From Lentilitoribacter sp039986595 (GTDB lineage: Bacteria > Pseudomonadota > Alphaproteobacteria > Rhizobiales > Rhizobiaceae): DNA of 64,000 bases. Under the pieces are notes generated by a model, which made no database searches, was not told the DNA's origin, and saw nothing but the letters and a program-made list of their open reading frames with translations. The stretch covers positions 186,001 to 250,000 of the forward strand of contig JBDWQJ010000011.1 in assembly GCA_039986595.1 (NCBI GenBank), read 5' to 3'. Below are positions 32,422 through 41,311 of this stretch, one piece after another; position 1 is the first letter of the stretch, and each line of letters begins with the position of its first letter. The translations under genes and the position numbers were made by a program.

Positions 32422-32891
32422 TGGCCAATATTTTAAACATCCGCCCGGCCACAGGCGAAGACTTAGACACGCTTTCATGTTTGGTGGAAAAGGTGGAACT
32501 CATGCCCGGTGATATGCTGGCGCAGAGCATGGCTCCATTTTTTGACAACAATCCTGATAACGAGCTGTGCATTATCGCTGAACTTGGCATTGAAATTGTC
32601 GGGTTTTATTATGCGCGCCAAGAAGAGATGGCCGATAAAGTCTGGAATATGCTGATCATTGCAATTGATAATAACGTTCAGGACCAAGGTTTGGGACGTC
32701 AACTCGTTGCGCATTTAGAACAGCAATTGCGCGAACATAAACAGCGTATACTTATGATTGATACATCAAGCGATGCTCAATTTAAATCAACACAACAGTT
32801 TTATAAAAATTTGGGATATAAGCATGTCGCAACAATCCCAAATTATTGGATGGAAGGTGAAGATAAAATTACCTTTATCAAGCAGCTGTAG
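32421..32891 (+). CDS. GNAT acetyltransferase, possible YjhQ-type antitoxin
   Basis: The 156-residue GNAT protein has the acetyl-CoA loop QDQGLGRQLVAHLEQQL (about residues 92-108) and the C-terminal FYKNLGYKHVATIPNYWM. Its ATG shares bases with the TAA of the YjhX-like gene (TAATG), so translation is coupled. In E. coli the acetyltransferase-like YjhQ counteracts TopAI. By position this gene should do the same here, though its sequence was not compared with YjhQ. It may instead acetylate a small molecule. Confidence 0.8.
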   Translation: MANILNIRPATGEDLDTLSCLVEKVELMPGDMLAQSMAPFFDNNPDNELCIIAELGIEIVGFYYARQEEMADKVWNMLIIAIDNNVQDQGLGRQLVAHLEQQLREHKQRILMIDTSSDAQFKSTQQFYKNLGYKHVATIPNYWMEGEDKITFIKQL

Positions 32892-32892
32892 T

Positions 32893-33549
32893 TTATGCGC
32901 AGCCTTCGAGCCAGACATCATTAAAGTTGTTTGGCTCGCATTTTTCATGGGCCAGCTTGGTGATCCGTGTAACGCGCTCTTGGAGCGCTGCATCCGGCGC
33001 TGCAAGCTTTAGTTTTGACGGCGCGATCAAAACTGCGACCATTGTATTAAATTCACTCTCATCAAGTTTCGCAACGGGTTTTTGGTAGATGATTTCAGCA
33101 GCTTTATGAAAACCTGTGATCCAACCATCAGGACCTTTACCCATTTCCGCTGTGTTTAAAAATAAAGCCACTTGTTGATGTTTGCTCAAGACACTATCAA
33201 GCCCGAGCGCAAATCCAGATTGACGGATTTTACCAATTCCTGGTGTATACTTTTCAAAACCAAGACGCTTTGCAAGCGATTGGGTGAGCGTTGTTGTCCC
33301 CGCCCCTTTGGAGCTGAAATCAATACCATCATGGTTATAAAACCCCGGGTCCTGAACTTTGATTAATGTTTCAAGTTGCTGAGAGGTTAGACTTTCAACA
33401 CCCCTACCATTGCTGGTTAGCTGCTCTGCCTGCGTTTTAAATTCGTTAGACATTTGAACAGCATCATACCAACCTTTACCACCATATCCAAAGATTGCGA
33501 CGATCAACGCCAATCCCGTTAAACCAATTCCATTTAGTGCTTTACCCAT
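32893..33549 (-). CDS. GT51-like transglycosylase domain protein with altered catalytic residue
   Basis: The 218-residue protein has an N-terminal membrane anchor (GLTGLALIVAIFGYGGKGW) and a reduced GT51 peptidoglycan polymerase domain. Motif 1 reads VQDPGFYNHDGIDF with Gln66 where active enzymes carry the catalytic Glu of EDxxFxxHxG. Motif 2 is GAGTTTLTQ for GxSTITQ. It has no transpeptidase domain. It may be inactive or regulatory; some alphaproteobacterial proteins share the QDPGF form. GAGGG precedes the ATG. Confidence 0.8.
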   Translation of the reverse strand: MGKALNGIGLTGLALIVAIFGYGGKGWYDAVQMSNEFKTQAEQLTSNGRGVESLTSQQLETLIKVQDPGFYNHDGIDFSSKGAGTTTLTQSLAKRLGFEKYTPGIGKIRQSGFALGLDSVLSKHQQVALFLNTAEMGKGPDGWITGFHKAAEIIYQKPVAKLDESEFNTMVAVLIAPSKLKLAAPDAALQERVTRITKLAHEKCEPNNFNDVWLEGCA

Positions 33550-33643
33550 AATAGCCCTCTTTCATTATCTGATGCGAGGCTAAGCAAACATCGTGTCATG
33601 ATTGAGATGAAATCTAGGCGTTATTTTGGTGATAGTGTGTATG

Positions 33644-34141
33644 TTACAACACCGCGCGGCCCTCTTCCACCAGAGCTGCAACATCAAGTGGCTTATTCAC
33701 CAATTCAGGCGTGCCATCAGGCGACATTTTCCACTCTGCTTGTGGGCGGTCGCGGTAAAGCTCCAAACCATTGCCATCAGGATCGCTTAGATAAACCGCT
33801 TCGCTAACTCCGTGGTCGGCTGCACCTTCAAGCACATAACCCGCTTTTTGAACTCGGTCGATAACCTGGCCTAAAGCTGTGCGATCGGGGAATACAAATG
33901 CAATGTGATAAAGCCCTGTATGCCCTTTAGGTGGCTGTGTGCCATCCTTACTTTCCCAAGTGTTTAAACCCAAATGGTGATGATAATCATCAAAGGACAT
34001 GAAAGCGGCTTGCGAGCCAAAACGCTGCATAAGACGCATGCCGATGACATTTTGATAAAATTCAACAGCGCGATCGATATTGGCAACTTTTAAATGTCCA
34101 TGCCCAACATGCGCGCCCTTTATTCCATCCACCTTTGACAT
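33644..34141 (-). CDS. VOC-family protein, catechol 2,3-dioxygenase-like
   Basis: The 165-residue protein has two beta-alpha-beta-beta-beta modules of the vicinal oxygen chelate fold. Likely metal ligands are the His in HVGHGHLKV (about 14), the His in YHIAFVFPD (about 78) and the Glu in GLELYRD (about 127), as in CatE-type extradiol dioxygenases. No aromatic catabolic genes adjoin, so the substrate is open. It is monocistronic. Confidence 0.87.
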   Translation of the reverse strand: MSKVDGIKGAHVGHGHLKVANIDRAVEFYQNVIGMRLMQRFGSQAAFMSFDDYHHHLGLNTWESKDGTQPPKGHTGLYHIAFVFPDRTALGQVIDRVQKAGYVLEGAADHGVSEAVYLSDPDGNGLELYRDRPQAEWKMSPDGTPELVNKPLDVAALVEEGRAVL

Positions 34142-34400
34142 ACCATCTTCCTTTCATGAGTATTTTACTCCGCTTTAAATAGGAAGATAGATTGCAAATT
34201 CAATGCGGTCTTAGCTTGCATTTTTTACTAATATAAGATCAACGCAGAAGAACGAAGTATTCCGATCTATAAATTTTATTCATTTAACCATTCAGAGTTG
34301 TGAATTGATTTTAGCATAATCATCGCTTATGAAATCGATTACAGCTTCTTTCAATTCTAACGCCACCCGTTATCTTAGTCTTCTGCTTTCAGAGGTTCAC

Positions 34401-35627
34401 ATGCTGTCCAGCGTTATTCACACCATTTCCCATTCGTGGAATGATCGCCTATTGCGCATCGCGTTTTTGGCGATTTTATTCATGGGCACAGCGGTTGCAT
34501 CAGTTGCGCCATTTCAGTCTGTCATTGGCATCGAACAGCTTGGTTTTTCCAATGCTTCTTATGCAATTATCGTGTTTATGGGCTCAGTTTTCTCCGTTGT
34601 GATATCTGTCAGTGTGGGGATTTATTGTGACCAAACAGGGCGCTATCGCGAGATCTTGCTTGCCTCAATCACCATGGGGATTTTCGCTGGTCTTTTGATG
34701 TGGGTCTTACCTTCAAAGTTGTCATTTTTAGCGGTTCATATCGTGCTATTCCCGCTTGGTAGCACAATTTTTACCCAAGCCTTTGCCATGGCAAACCTTG
34801 CTGCAAGACGCAACAAAGCGCTTGACCGAGACATGTCTATGTCGATTGTGCGCGCTGGCTTTGCGGGCTCTTTTGCCCTCACCCCGCCCGTATGGGCTCT
34901 ATTGATGTCCAATGGCTTTGAGCTTTTATCCGTTTATGGATATGTCGCCATTATTCAATTTATTATCATGATTTTGGTACTCACTAGCTGGCCGAAGAAA
35001 ACACCCACACAAGAGAGCGAAAAATCTGGCATTGGCTTTCTCGCATCAGTGGGCGAACTCGCCAATATGTCGATTTTCATTCGCTTGTTATTGGTATCAA
35101 CCATGATGGGGGCTAACACGCTTTATAACATTTTGCTTGGTTTATTGATCCTCAATAATATGGGCGGCACAGAACCTGATGTGGGCTGGTTTGCCGGTGG
35201 TGTTGCGCTTTTAGAAGTACCGATCATGCTGCTTGGTGCAGTGTTTTTAAGACACGTCACTCGCACACAGCTTATGCTCATTGGTATGATTATTTATACC
35301 GGCTTTTTAATTGGTCTAGGAACAATTACGAACATGAATTATGCATGGTTTTTGATCATTCCAGCTGGCATTGGCGCAGGGATTATCTTGTCGATCCCGC
35401 TTGCTTATATTCAGGATTTAAAGGCTGATCGTCCCGGCGCAGGTTCGTCGCTGATTTCAATCACCCAAGTGGTGGGCACGGTGATCGCTTCGACAGCATT
35501 TGCGTCAGGTTCTGCGATAACGGGCTATCAAGGCGTTGCTTTCATTGGCGCAGCAATGGGCTTTAGCGCCGCTTTAATCTTACTCCTTGTGGACATGAAA
35601 AAGCCGCAAAACGCTACAGCGAAATAG
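34401..35627 (+). CDS. MFS transporter, first of a tandem pair
   Basis: The roughly 408-residue membrane protein has about twelve hydrophobic segments and a charged central loop (WPKKTPTQESEKSG). It is clearly paralogous to the next gene: both share DRLLRIA, ASVAPF near the start and GGTE(P/A)DVGWFAGGVALLEVP-type and IPAG-SAGIILS segments. ATG 34401 follows AGAGG with six bases between; an ATG at 34329 is less likely. Substrate unknown. Confidence 0.88.
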   Translation: MLSSVIHTISHSWNDRLLRIAFLAILFMGTAVASVAPFQSVIGIEQLGFSNASYAIIVFMGSVFSVVISVSVGIYCDQTGRYREILLASITMGIFAGLLMWVLPSKLSFLAVHIVLFPLGSTIFTQAFAMANLAARRNKALDRDMSMSIVRAGFAGSFALTPPVWALLMSNGFELLSVYGYVAIIQFIIMILVLTSWPKKTPTQESEKSGIGFLASVGELANMSIFIRLLLVSTMMGANTLYNILLGLLILNNMGGTEPDVGWFAGGVALLEVPIMLLGAVFLRHVTRTQLMLIGMIIYTGFLIGLGTITNMNYAWFLIIPAGIGAGIILSIPLAYIQDLKADRPGAGSSLISITQVVGTVIASTAFASGSAITGYQGVAFIGAAMGFSAALILLLVDMKKPQNATAK

Positions 35628-35703
35628 TTTGAACGGACACAAGCGGAGCAAAAAGCGAACAAGCCGCCTTGCAGTTAAATTAAAGTTGGCATAGGCTGAA
35701 TGC

Positions 35704-35725
35704 ATTCAAATGGTTACATTTGAAT
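35704..35725. promoter_or_regulatory. ATTCAAATG-N4-CATTTGAAT inverted repeat
   Basis: A 9-base perfect inverted repeat with a GTTA loop lies between the two MFS genes, about 125 bases before the second start. It may be an operator for the second gene or a weak stop for the first. Confidence 0.4.
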
Positions 35726-35851
35726 TGCTGAACCTAAATCAACGTTTCTAGCGGAGAGATTTGCTGGGCGCGTTTTTTGTTTTTCCAACCTCATCTTTCA
35801 TATTGTCTTGTCTTTTGTTCAAAAGGCATAAGGTTTTCAGGTTCAATACTC

Positions 35852-37096
35852 ATGATTAAACTTTTCGCGCAGTCCTTTTCTGATCGCCTCTTACGCATCG
35901 CCATCATCTGCATTTTCCTCTCAGGCTTCGCCTCTGCATCGGTTGCACCGTTTTTATCGATTGTCGCCATTGAGCGATTGGAATTTAGCGAATTTAGCTT
36001 TGCCATCATCCAACTGCTTAGCGCGATATTGTGCATGATCGCATCCATTTGTGTGGGCGTTTATACTGACCAATCCGGCCAGTATAAAAACGCGCTCGCG
36101 ATCAGCATTTTCGCCTATATTCTTGCAACAGCGCTGATGTATTTTGCCCATGCGCAATTCATCTTTATCATATACATGCTGGTTTTAATGCCAATCGCCT
36201 CTACGGGCTTTTCGCAATATTTTGCACTTTCACGATTGGCGGCTAACAAAAATACATCGCTCAACAAAGACTTTTCTTCCTCACTAACGAGAGCAGCATT
36301 TACGCTCTCTTGGGCCATCACCCCGCCCCTGATTGCTATATTTATTGCTCAAGGTATGGATTTGTTTTCGCTCTTTGGCATAGCCGCGCTGCTTGGTTGC
36401 CTCATCTTGTTTGTCATCTGGTCATCATGGCCGAATGAGGCAAAGCCTCCCAAAAAGAAAGGTGATGAAGTTGGTTTTTTCAAAGGGCCATTCTTCAAGG
36501 GTTTAAAGGAACTTGCAGAATTACCGATATTCATCCGCATTACGTTGATATCTGCAATGATTTCTACAAACAACTTGTTCGCAATTTTGCTCGGCCTTTT
36601 GGTCATCAATAATTTAGGCGGTACAGAAGCTGATGTGGGTTGGTTTGCAGGCGGTGTCGCGCTCATGGAAATACCTGTCATGTTGATGGGTACGATCTTT
36701 TTGCGCTATGTCTCCAAGGCAACCTTGTTATTTATAGCAAGTGTTGTTTATGGCGGGTTCTTGTTTGGTATGGGCCTTGCAACCCATATTAATCAAGTGT
36801 GGTTATTGATCATCCCCGCAGGCTTATCAGCTGGAATTATATTGTCAGTGACCATCGGTTATGCGCAGGACTTAAAGCCTGACAACCCCGGTCTTGGAGG
36901 TTCGCTCATGTCGGTTGCCCATTTTGCATCACGCTTTTTCACGGCTGCGATTTTCGCCGGCGGTGCAGCTATTACTGATTATTCTGGCATAGCGTGGATC
37001 GGTGGCGCATTGGGTGTCATTGCTGCGATATTACTCGTCATTGTTGATCGTAAGCCTTTAAAGTCATCAGGAGCGCATGATGGAAAACAAGATTAA
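35852..37096 (+). CDS. MFS transporter, second of a tandem pair
   Basis: This roughly 414-residue transporter is the paralog of the preceding gene, with the same order of conserved segments (SDRLLRIAIICIFLSGFASA, then WFAGGVALMEIPVMLMGTIF). Start 35852 (MIKLFAQSF) aligns with the first paralog and removes a poorly conserved upstream extension. Its end overlaps the start of the kinase gene by 17 bases, so those two are translationally coupled. Substrate unknown. Confidence 0.88.
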   Translation: MIKLFAQSFSDRLLRIAIICIFLSGFASASVAPFLSIVAIERLEFSEFSFAIIQLLSAILCMIASICVGVYTDQSGQYKNALAISIFAYILATALMYFAHAQFIFIIYMLVLMPIASTGFSQYFALSRLAANKNTSLNKDFSSSLTRAAFTLSWAITPPLIAIFIAQGMDLFSLFGIAALLGCLILFVIWSSWPNEAKPPKKKGDEVGFFKGPFFKGLKELAELPIFIRITLISAMISTNNLFAILLGLLVINNLGGTEADVGWFAGGVALMEIPVMLMGTIFLRYVSKATLLFIASVVYGGFLFGMGLATHINQVWLLIIPAGLSAGIILSVTIGYAQDLKPDNPGLGGSLMSVAHFASRFFTAAIFAGGAAITDYSGIAWIGGALGVIAAILLVIVDRKPLKSSGAHDGKQD

Positions 37097-37610
37097 ACGC
37101 ATCATGATTATTGGCCAACCGGGGTCTGGCAAATCAACACTTGCCAGAGCCCTGGGAGATATCACGGAAATACCGGTTGTGCATATTGATACCATTCACT
37201 GGAAGTCTGGCTGGATTGAACGCTCAAAAGCAGAAAGAACGCGCCTTTGTGAAGAGGTACATGCAAGTGATGAATGGATTTTTGAAGGTGGGCATTCAAT
37301 CACTTGGCCAACGCGTGTTGCACGCGCAGATATGATTATCGCGCTTGATATTCCATTGCACGTCCGAGCATGGCGCGTATTTTGGCGCACGATAAAACAC
37401 CACGGCAAAACCAGAGCCGATTTACCTGAAGGGTGTCCTGAGAGGTTTAATTGGGAGTTTATTATCTGGATATGGAATACGCGAAACACTGCACGCAAGA
37501 ACCTTTATAAAACCGTTGAAAATGCCCCTGGTGATAAAGAAAAGCACGTATTGTGTTCAACTAAAGATGTTGATGCATTTATCGCAGACATGAAAAAGGC
37601 CGCGGGATAA
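37080..37610 (+). CDS. P-loop kinase of the FlaR / topology-modulation-protein type
   Basis: The 176-residue protein has Walker A GQPGSGKST (residues 12-20), an adenylate kinase-like fold and the VVHIDTIHWKSGW segment typical of small kinases annotated as FlaR-like. The real substrate of this family is not known. AGGAG inside the preceding MFS gene sits six bases before ATG 37080. The shared transcript ends at a terminator whose loop contains this gene's stop codon. Confidence 0.82.
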   Translation: MENKIKRIMIIGQPGSGKSTLARALGDITEIPVVHIDTIHWKSGWIERSKAERTRLCEEVHASDEWIFEGGHSITWPTRVARADMIIALDIPLHVRAWRVFWRTIKHHGKTRADLPEGCPERFNWEFIIWIWNTRNTARKNLYKTVENAPGDKEKHVLCSTKDVDAFIADMKKAAG

Positions 37611-37621
37611 GCGCGGCCTTT
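37595..37621 (+). terminator. Terminator overlapping the kinase stop codon
   Basis: AAAGGCCGCG and CGCGGCCTTT form a perfect 10-base-pair stem around GGATAAG, followed by ATTC. The stop codon TAA lies in the loop, so ribosomes finishing the gene would cover the hairpin. Confidence 0.75.
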
Positions 37622-37644
37622 ATTCGATCATTATGAAAGCTATC

Positions 37645-39825
37645 TTATGCAGACAAGCGCTGATCTTGCTGAACTGTACCAACAGTGCGGAACTGCGAGA
37701 CAAGCTGCGATAGCGTTTCTGTTTCAGCTGACAAGCGATGCGTCACAGCGTTGGTTTCTTCCACCATCGCAGCATTGCTTTGTGTCACTTGATCCATCTC
37801 ACTCACTGCTCGGTTGATATCTGTCAAACCTGCAGATTGTTCAGCAGAAGCGCGCGCAATGGACTGAACATGCTCTTCGATCTCATTCACTTCAACTGAG
37901 ATGGTGCGCAAGGCTTCACCTGTTGCCTGCACCAGTGACACACCGTTTGCAACTTCAACACCTGAATTTGTGATCAGGTCTTTGATTTCCTTGGCTGCAT
38001 TTGCTGAACGTTGTGCAAGTTCACGAACTTCTTGTGCCACAACTGCAAAGCCTTTACCAGCCTCACCAGCACGCGCGGCCTCTACCCCCGCGTTCAACGC
38101 AAGCAAGTTGGTTTGGAAAGCAATATCATCAATCACCCCGATAATCTGTGAGATCTCTTCAGACGCTGATTCAATGCGTTCCATTGCTTCCACTGCATCT
38201 TTTACAACTTCACCAGACTTGTTGGTGCTCTCTTTTGCCTGAGTCGCTTTAGTGCGTGCTTCACTTGCACGATCAGCAGATTCTTTAACAGTTGATGTTA
38301 TCTCTTCAAGCGCAGCAGATGTTTCTTCAAGTGCGGCAGCTTGTTGCTCTGTTCGCATAGCCAAATCATCAGCAGCACGACGAAGTTCGTTTGAATCGTT
38401 ACTGATTTCAGTTGTTGATTCATTGATTTCGTTCAATGCACCAGAGAGTTTAGCGATTGAATTACCAAAATCATTCTTCAACTGTTGAAACTCTTCTGCA
38501 TAATCTGTTGAAATTGAACGAGACAAATCACCATCTGCAAGGCGCTGAAGGGCATTACCAAGCGATTGAACAACCGTTTCAACTTCGCGATTATGCTTTT
38601 CTTTAGCCTGCTCATTCGCAAGACGAGATTGGTCAGCACGCTCGCGCTCTTCTTCTGCTTCTTTTTCCATCTCGACTTTGCGCAGTGCATTGTCTTTAAA
38701 TGTTTGCAATGCTTCCGCCATTTTACCAAGTTCAGTTGGCTTTCCTAGTTGAGCATTTTCAATATTGGTATCACCATTGGCAAGGGCTGCCATTTCATCT
38801 GTCGTGCCGCGCATTGCTGCTGAAATTGAGCGTGCAATAAAGAAACCGCCAATAATAGCAAGAAAGAGAACAACAATCGAAATACCAGCAACCATGATCA
38901 TCTCACGTAGGTAACCACTTGATACTTTGTTCGCTCCTGCTGCAATGAGTTTACCTGTCTCGATCTCCATTTCGCGAAACTTTGCAATTCGTGCCGATGC
39001 AACGCCAAACCAAGTTTTTGCATCCAGCTCAATATGGGCTTCACCTCGAGACTGTTTTAAAAGCGCATCGCGATAGGCATCAACTTGCGAGGTATCTATT
39101 GCGGCCAACATCTTCTTAAATTTATCTTGGTATCTGAGCGGTTGGTTGATTATAAAATTGTCAACCAATGTCTCTTGCTTACCAATAGACTTTTCAAGCT
39201 TTACAATTGCTTCTGTTGAGACAGTACCCGCTGCAATCAAACCTGCGACCAATCCGCGTTCTTGGCCTGCATATTCTTTTGCTTCTGCTAGATCCAGCAT
39301 CGCAACGGTTTCAAGCGCTAATTCAGCGTTGTTTGCCATTTTTGATGCATGAAAACCAATCTCAATGATATGAGCGATGGTTTTTGAATACTGCGCCATT
39401 GCATCGCCTAAAGCGATTTCGCCAGCGTCAATTTTGTTACGGAAACCTTTAATCTCATCAATTTCGTCTTCTAAGTTAGCAAGTTCATCGACCATATCGG
39501 TGGCCTCCACTTGCTTGATATGCTCTAAAACTTCATGAAGTTTGGCTTTTTCAGCATTTGATGCCAATCGTGCATCAAGCAAAGCTTGCTGCGGTGCGGT
39601 ACCACCAGAACCGATAAAAATAGCTGTCTGTCCGCGCTCGACTTGCAGCGTTTCTGTTAACGCCGCCAACTCGTTGATAGTTTCTGACACATATCCCAAG
39701 AATACCATCGACTTATAATTACGATAGGCTTCCCAGGTTGCAACCGAACCCAATATTATAAGACCCAGCATTGGTATAGTAATGCCGAGCGCAACGCGTT
39801 TTGTTATTGAAAATTTATCTAGCAT
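37645..39825 (-). CDS. Methyl-accepting chemotaxis protein with NIT sensor domain
   Basis: The 726-residue receptor has a membrane helix at about 12-32 and a periplasmic, mostly helical NIT (nitrate/nitrite-sensing) domain (about 45-300, with QVERGQTAIFIGSGG and GQERGLVAGLIAAG). A second membrane helix (about 312-332), HAMP-type segments (about 333-385 and 430-480) and a signalling domain with IDDIAFQTNLLALNAGVEA follow. There is no C-terminal CheR pentapeptide. It transmits ligand state to CheA/CheW, which are encoded elsewhere. It is convergent with the FlaR-like gene. Confidence 0.95.
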   Translation of the reverse strand: MLDKFSITKRVALGITIPMLGLIILGSVATWEAYRNYKSMVFLGYVSETINELAALTETLQVERGQTAIFIGSGGTAPQQALLDARLASNAEKAKLHEVLEHIKQVEATDMVDELANLEDEIDEIKGFRNKIDAGEIALGDAMAQYSKTIAHIIEIGFHASKMANNAELALETVAMLDLAEAKEYAGQERGLVAGLIAAGTVSTEAIVKLEKSIGKQETLVDNFIINQPLRYQDKFKKMLAAIDTSQVDAYRDALLKQSRGEAHIELDAKTWFGVASARIAKFREMEIETGKLIAAGANKVSSGYLREMIMVAGISIVVLFLAIIGGFFIARSISAAMRGTTDEMAALANGDTNIENAQLGKPTELGKMAEALQTFKDNALRKVEMEKEAEEERERADQSRLANEQAKEKHNREVETVVQSLGNALQRLADGDLSRSISTDYAEEFQQLKNDFGNSIAKLSGALNEINESTTEISNDSNELRRAADDLAMRTEQQAAALEETSAALEEITSTVKESADRASEARTKATQAKESTNKSGEVVKDAVEAMERIESASEEISQIIGVIDDIAFQTNLLALNAGVEAARAGEAGKGFAVVAQEVRELAQRSANAAKEIKDLITNSGVEVANGVSLVQATGEALRTISVEVNEIEEHVQSIARASAEQSAGLTDINRAVSEMDQVTQSNAAMVEETNAVTHRLSAETETLSQLVSQFRTVGTVQQDQRLSA

Positions 39826-40185
39826 GATGGACCCCGAAAGATTAATTTTGCCATCATGGCTGTATCAATACACTCATCATGAGTGCGAAGTTGAGGAACT
39901 TTAAGAAGATATTGGTTAAAAAAACCTTATGATTTCAATGTAAGTAATAATTTTTGTGGTTATTTTTAAGGTATTACAAATGATAGGTTTATAAGGTGCA
40001 TTTATACAACCTTAAATCTAAATACATTGAAAAAGTATCACTTATCAGTATAAATGTATTACTAAAACTTAAATCAGTCCCATTTTTTGACTTAAAACCA
40101 CTCAATTACCCAATAGTGCCGAAGTATTTTTAAAAAGGATTGCACTCAGCTCAGCCATAAAGACTAGAACTGAGCACAAAAAATA
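39826..40185. other. 360-base AT-rich gap upstream of the chemoreceptor
   Basis: No gene or RNA was seen. The sequence is strongly A/T with partial repeats such as GGTTAAAAAAACC and scattered AAGGT/ACCTT words. It holds the chemoreceptor promoter on the minus strand and the 3' end of the VOC gene. Confidence 0.4.
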
Positions 40186-40611
40186 TTACGCAGGTAAGGC
40201 GCTTGAATCATAACTAGCAACAAATTCATCGCTTGGCGGAATGGGCTTGATTATATCAATAAGGATGCCATTTGGGTCCAATGCAATAAAATGCCGCTGA
40301 CCAAATTCTTCATTCTGAAGGTCTTTTACAATACGAACGCCGGCCGAATTCATTTTCTCATACTCTATATCAACATCATCCACTTCAAAGTTGAGTATGA
40401 CACCTGCTGATACGCCTCTGCCGACTTCAGGAATGGTTTCATGGTCATGTTGCAAAACAGCTAAGTTTATATGTTCGTCCGTTTCTGATTGCAGATGAAT
40501 GTACCAATCACTGTCAAATCGAGATACGAAACCAAAATGAGTTTTATAAAACTCAGCTGTCCCCTCAACGTCTTTTGTTTGCACCACCGGATAATATTGC
40601 GTCAATTTCAT
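40186..40611 (-). CDS. VOC-family (glyoxalase/bleomycin resistance-like) protein
   Basis: The 141-residue single-module VOC protein begins MKLTQYYPVVQTKDVEGTAEFYK and ends its fold with FIALDPNGILIDIIKP. Members bind or modify electrophiles or antibiotics as dimers; a full metal triad is not obvious here. It is divergent from a TetR gene over two matching palindromes, so it is probably induced when TetR releases. Confidence 0.85.
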   Translation of the reverse strand: MKLTQYYPVVQTKDVEGTAEFYKTHFGFVSRFDSDWYIHLQSETDEHINLAVLQHDHETIPEVGRGVSAGVILNFEVDDVDIEYEKMNSAGVRIVKDLQNEEFGQRHFIALDPNGILIDIIKPIPPSDEFVASYDSSALPA

Positions 40612-40631
40612 AGCTTGCTCCTTTTTAATTT

Positions 40632-40679
40632 ACATGCATACTGTATGTAAGTGAAATAATTAACATACAGGCTGTATGT
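40632..40679. promoter_or_regulatory. Two ACATACAG-type TetR operators, one touching the start codon
   Basis: ACATACAG-G-CTGTATGT (40663-40679) is a perfect 17-base palindrome ending one base before the TetR ATG. ACATGCAT-A-CTGTATGT (40632-40648) is a near copy 31 bases away, next to the VOC gene start. One TetR could block both genes. Confidence 0.8.
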
Positions 40680-41297
40680 ATGCAGAAAAAAACCACCGAA
40701 CGACGTAGCAATGCTGCGCGAACTGCTGAAACAACTGAAAAATTTGTTGCGATTGCCCGCGCGTTATTTGCCGAAAAAGGTTATGCGGGCACATCAACGC
40801 CAGAAATTGTTAAAGCTGCTGGTGTAACGCGCGGAGCGCTTTATCATCATTTTGGTGATAAACAAGGATTGTTTCGTGCCGTGATAGAGCATGAGGCCGC
40901 ATTGGTTGCGGACGACATCAAGATTAATTCTGTCGCGAGCGAAACTGCTCAACAAGCCTTGCTAGATGGCTCCCTTGCCTATTTTGATGCCATGGCAACA
41001 GATGGCCGCGCAGAATTGCTCCTGATTGAAGGTCCAGCGGTTTTGGGATTTGAAGCCATGACTGAGATTGATCAAAGGTATGGCGGTAATGAATTGAAGA
41101 TTGGTCTTGATACAGCGGTAGAACAAGGCGTTCTTCCTTCAATGCCCACATATCATATGGCTGACATTATATCAGCGGCTTTTGATCGTGCAGCATTAGC
41201 GTCAGCAAAGTCGCCCGACCAACGTGAGCAATATATTGATGCATTTAAACACTTATTTATGGCCTTGTTTGACTATAACGCGAAGATTGAAAATTAA
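40680..41297 (+). CDS. TetR-family transcriptional regulator
   Basis: The 205-residue protein has an N-terminal TetR helix-turn-helix (TSTPEIVKAAGVTRGALYHHFGDKQGLF, residues about 38-65, read in parts) and a variable ligand domain. An operator abuts its start codon, leaving no room for a ribosome site, so its mRNA is probably leaderless or starts within the operator. It is followed 14 bases later by a DUF1330 gene and faces a VOC gene; all three probably respond to the same compound. Confidence 0.93.
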   Translation: MQKKTTERRSNAARTAETTEKFVAIARALFAEKGYAGTSTPEIVKAAGVTRGALYHHFGDKQGLFRAVIEHEAALVADDIKINSVASETAQQALLDGSLAYFDAMATDGRAELLLIEGPAVLGFEAMTEIDQRYGGNELKIGLDTAVEQGVLPSMPTYHMADIISAAFDRAALASAKSPDQREQYIDAFKHLFMALFDYNAKIEN

Positions 41298-41311
41298 GAA
41301 TGGGGATTAAG

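Noticed and set aside
37901..38488. Plus-strand frames inside the chemoreceptor gene
   Set aside because: They are Ala/Ser-rich shadows caused by the codon pattern of the coiled-coil signalling domain.
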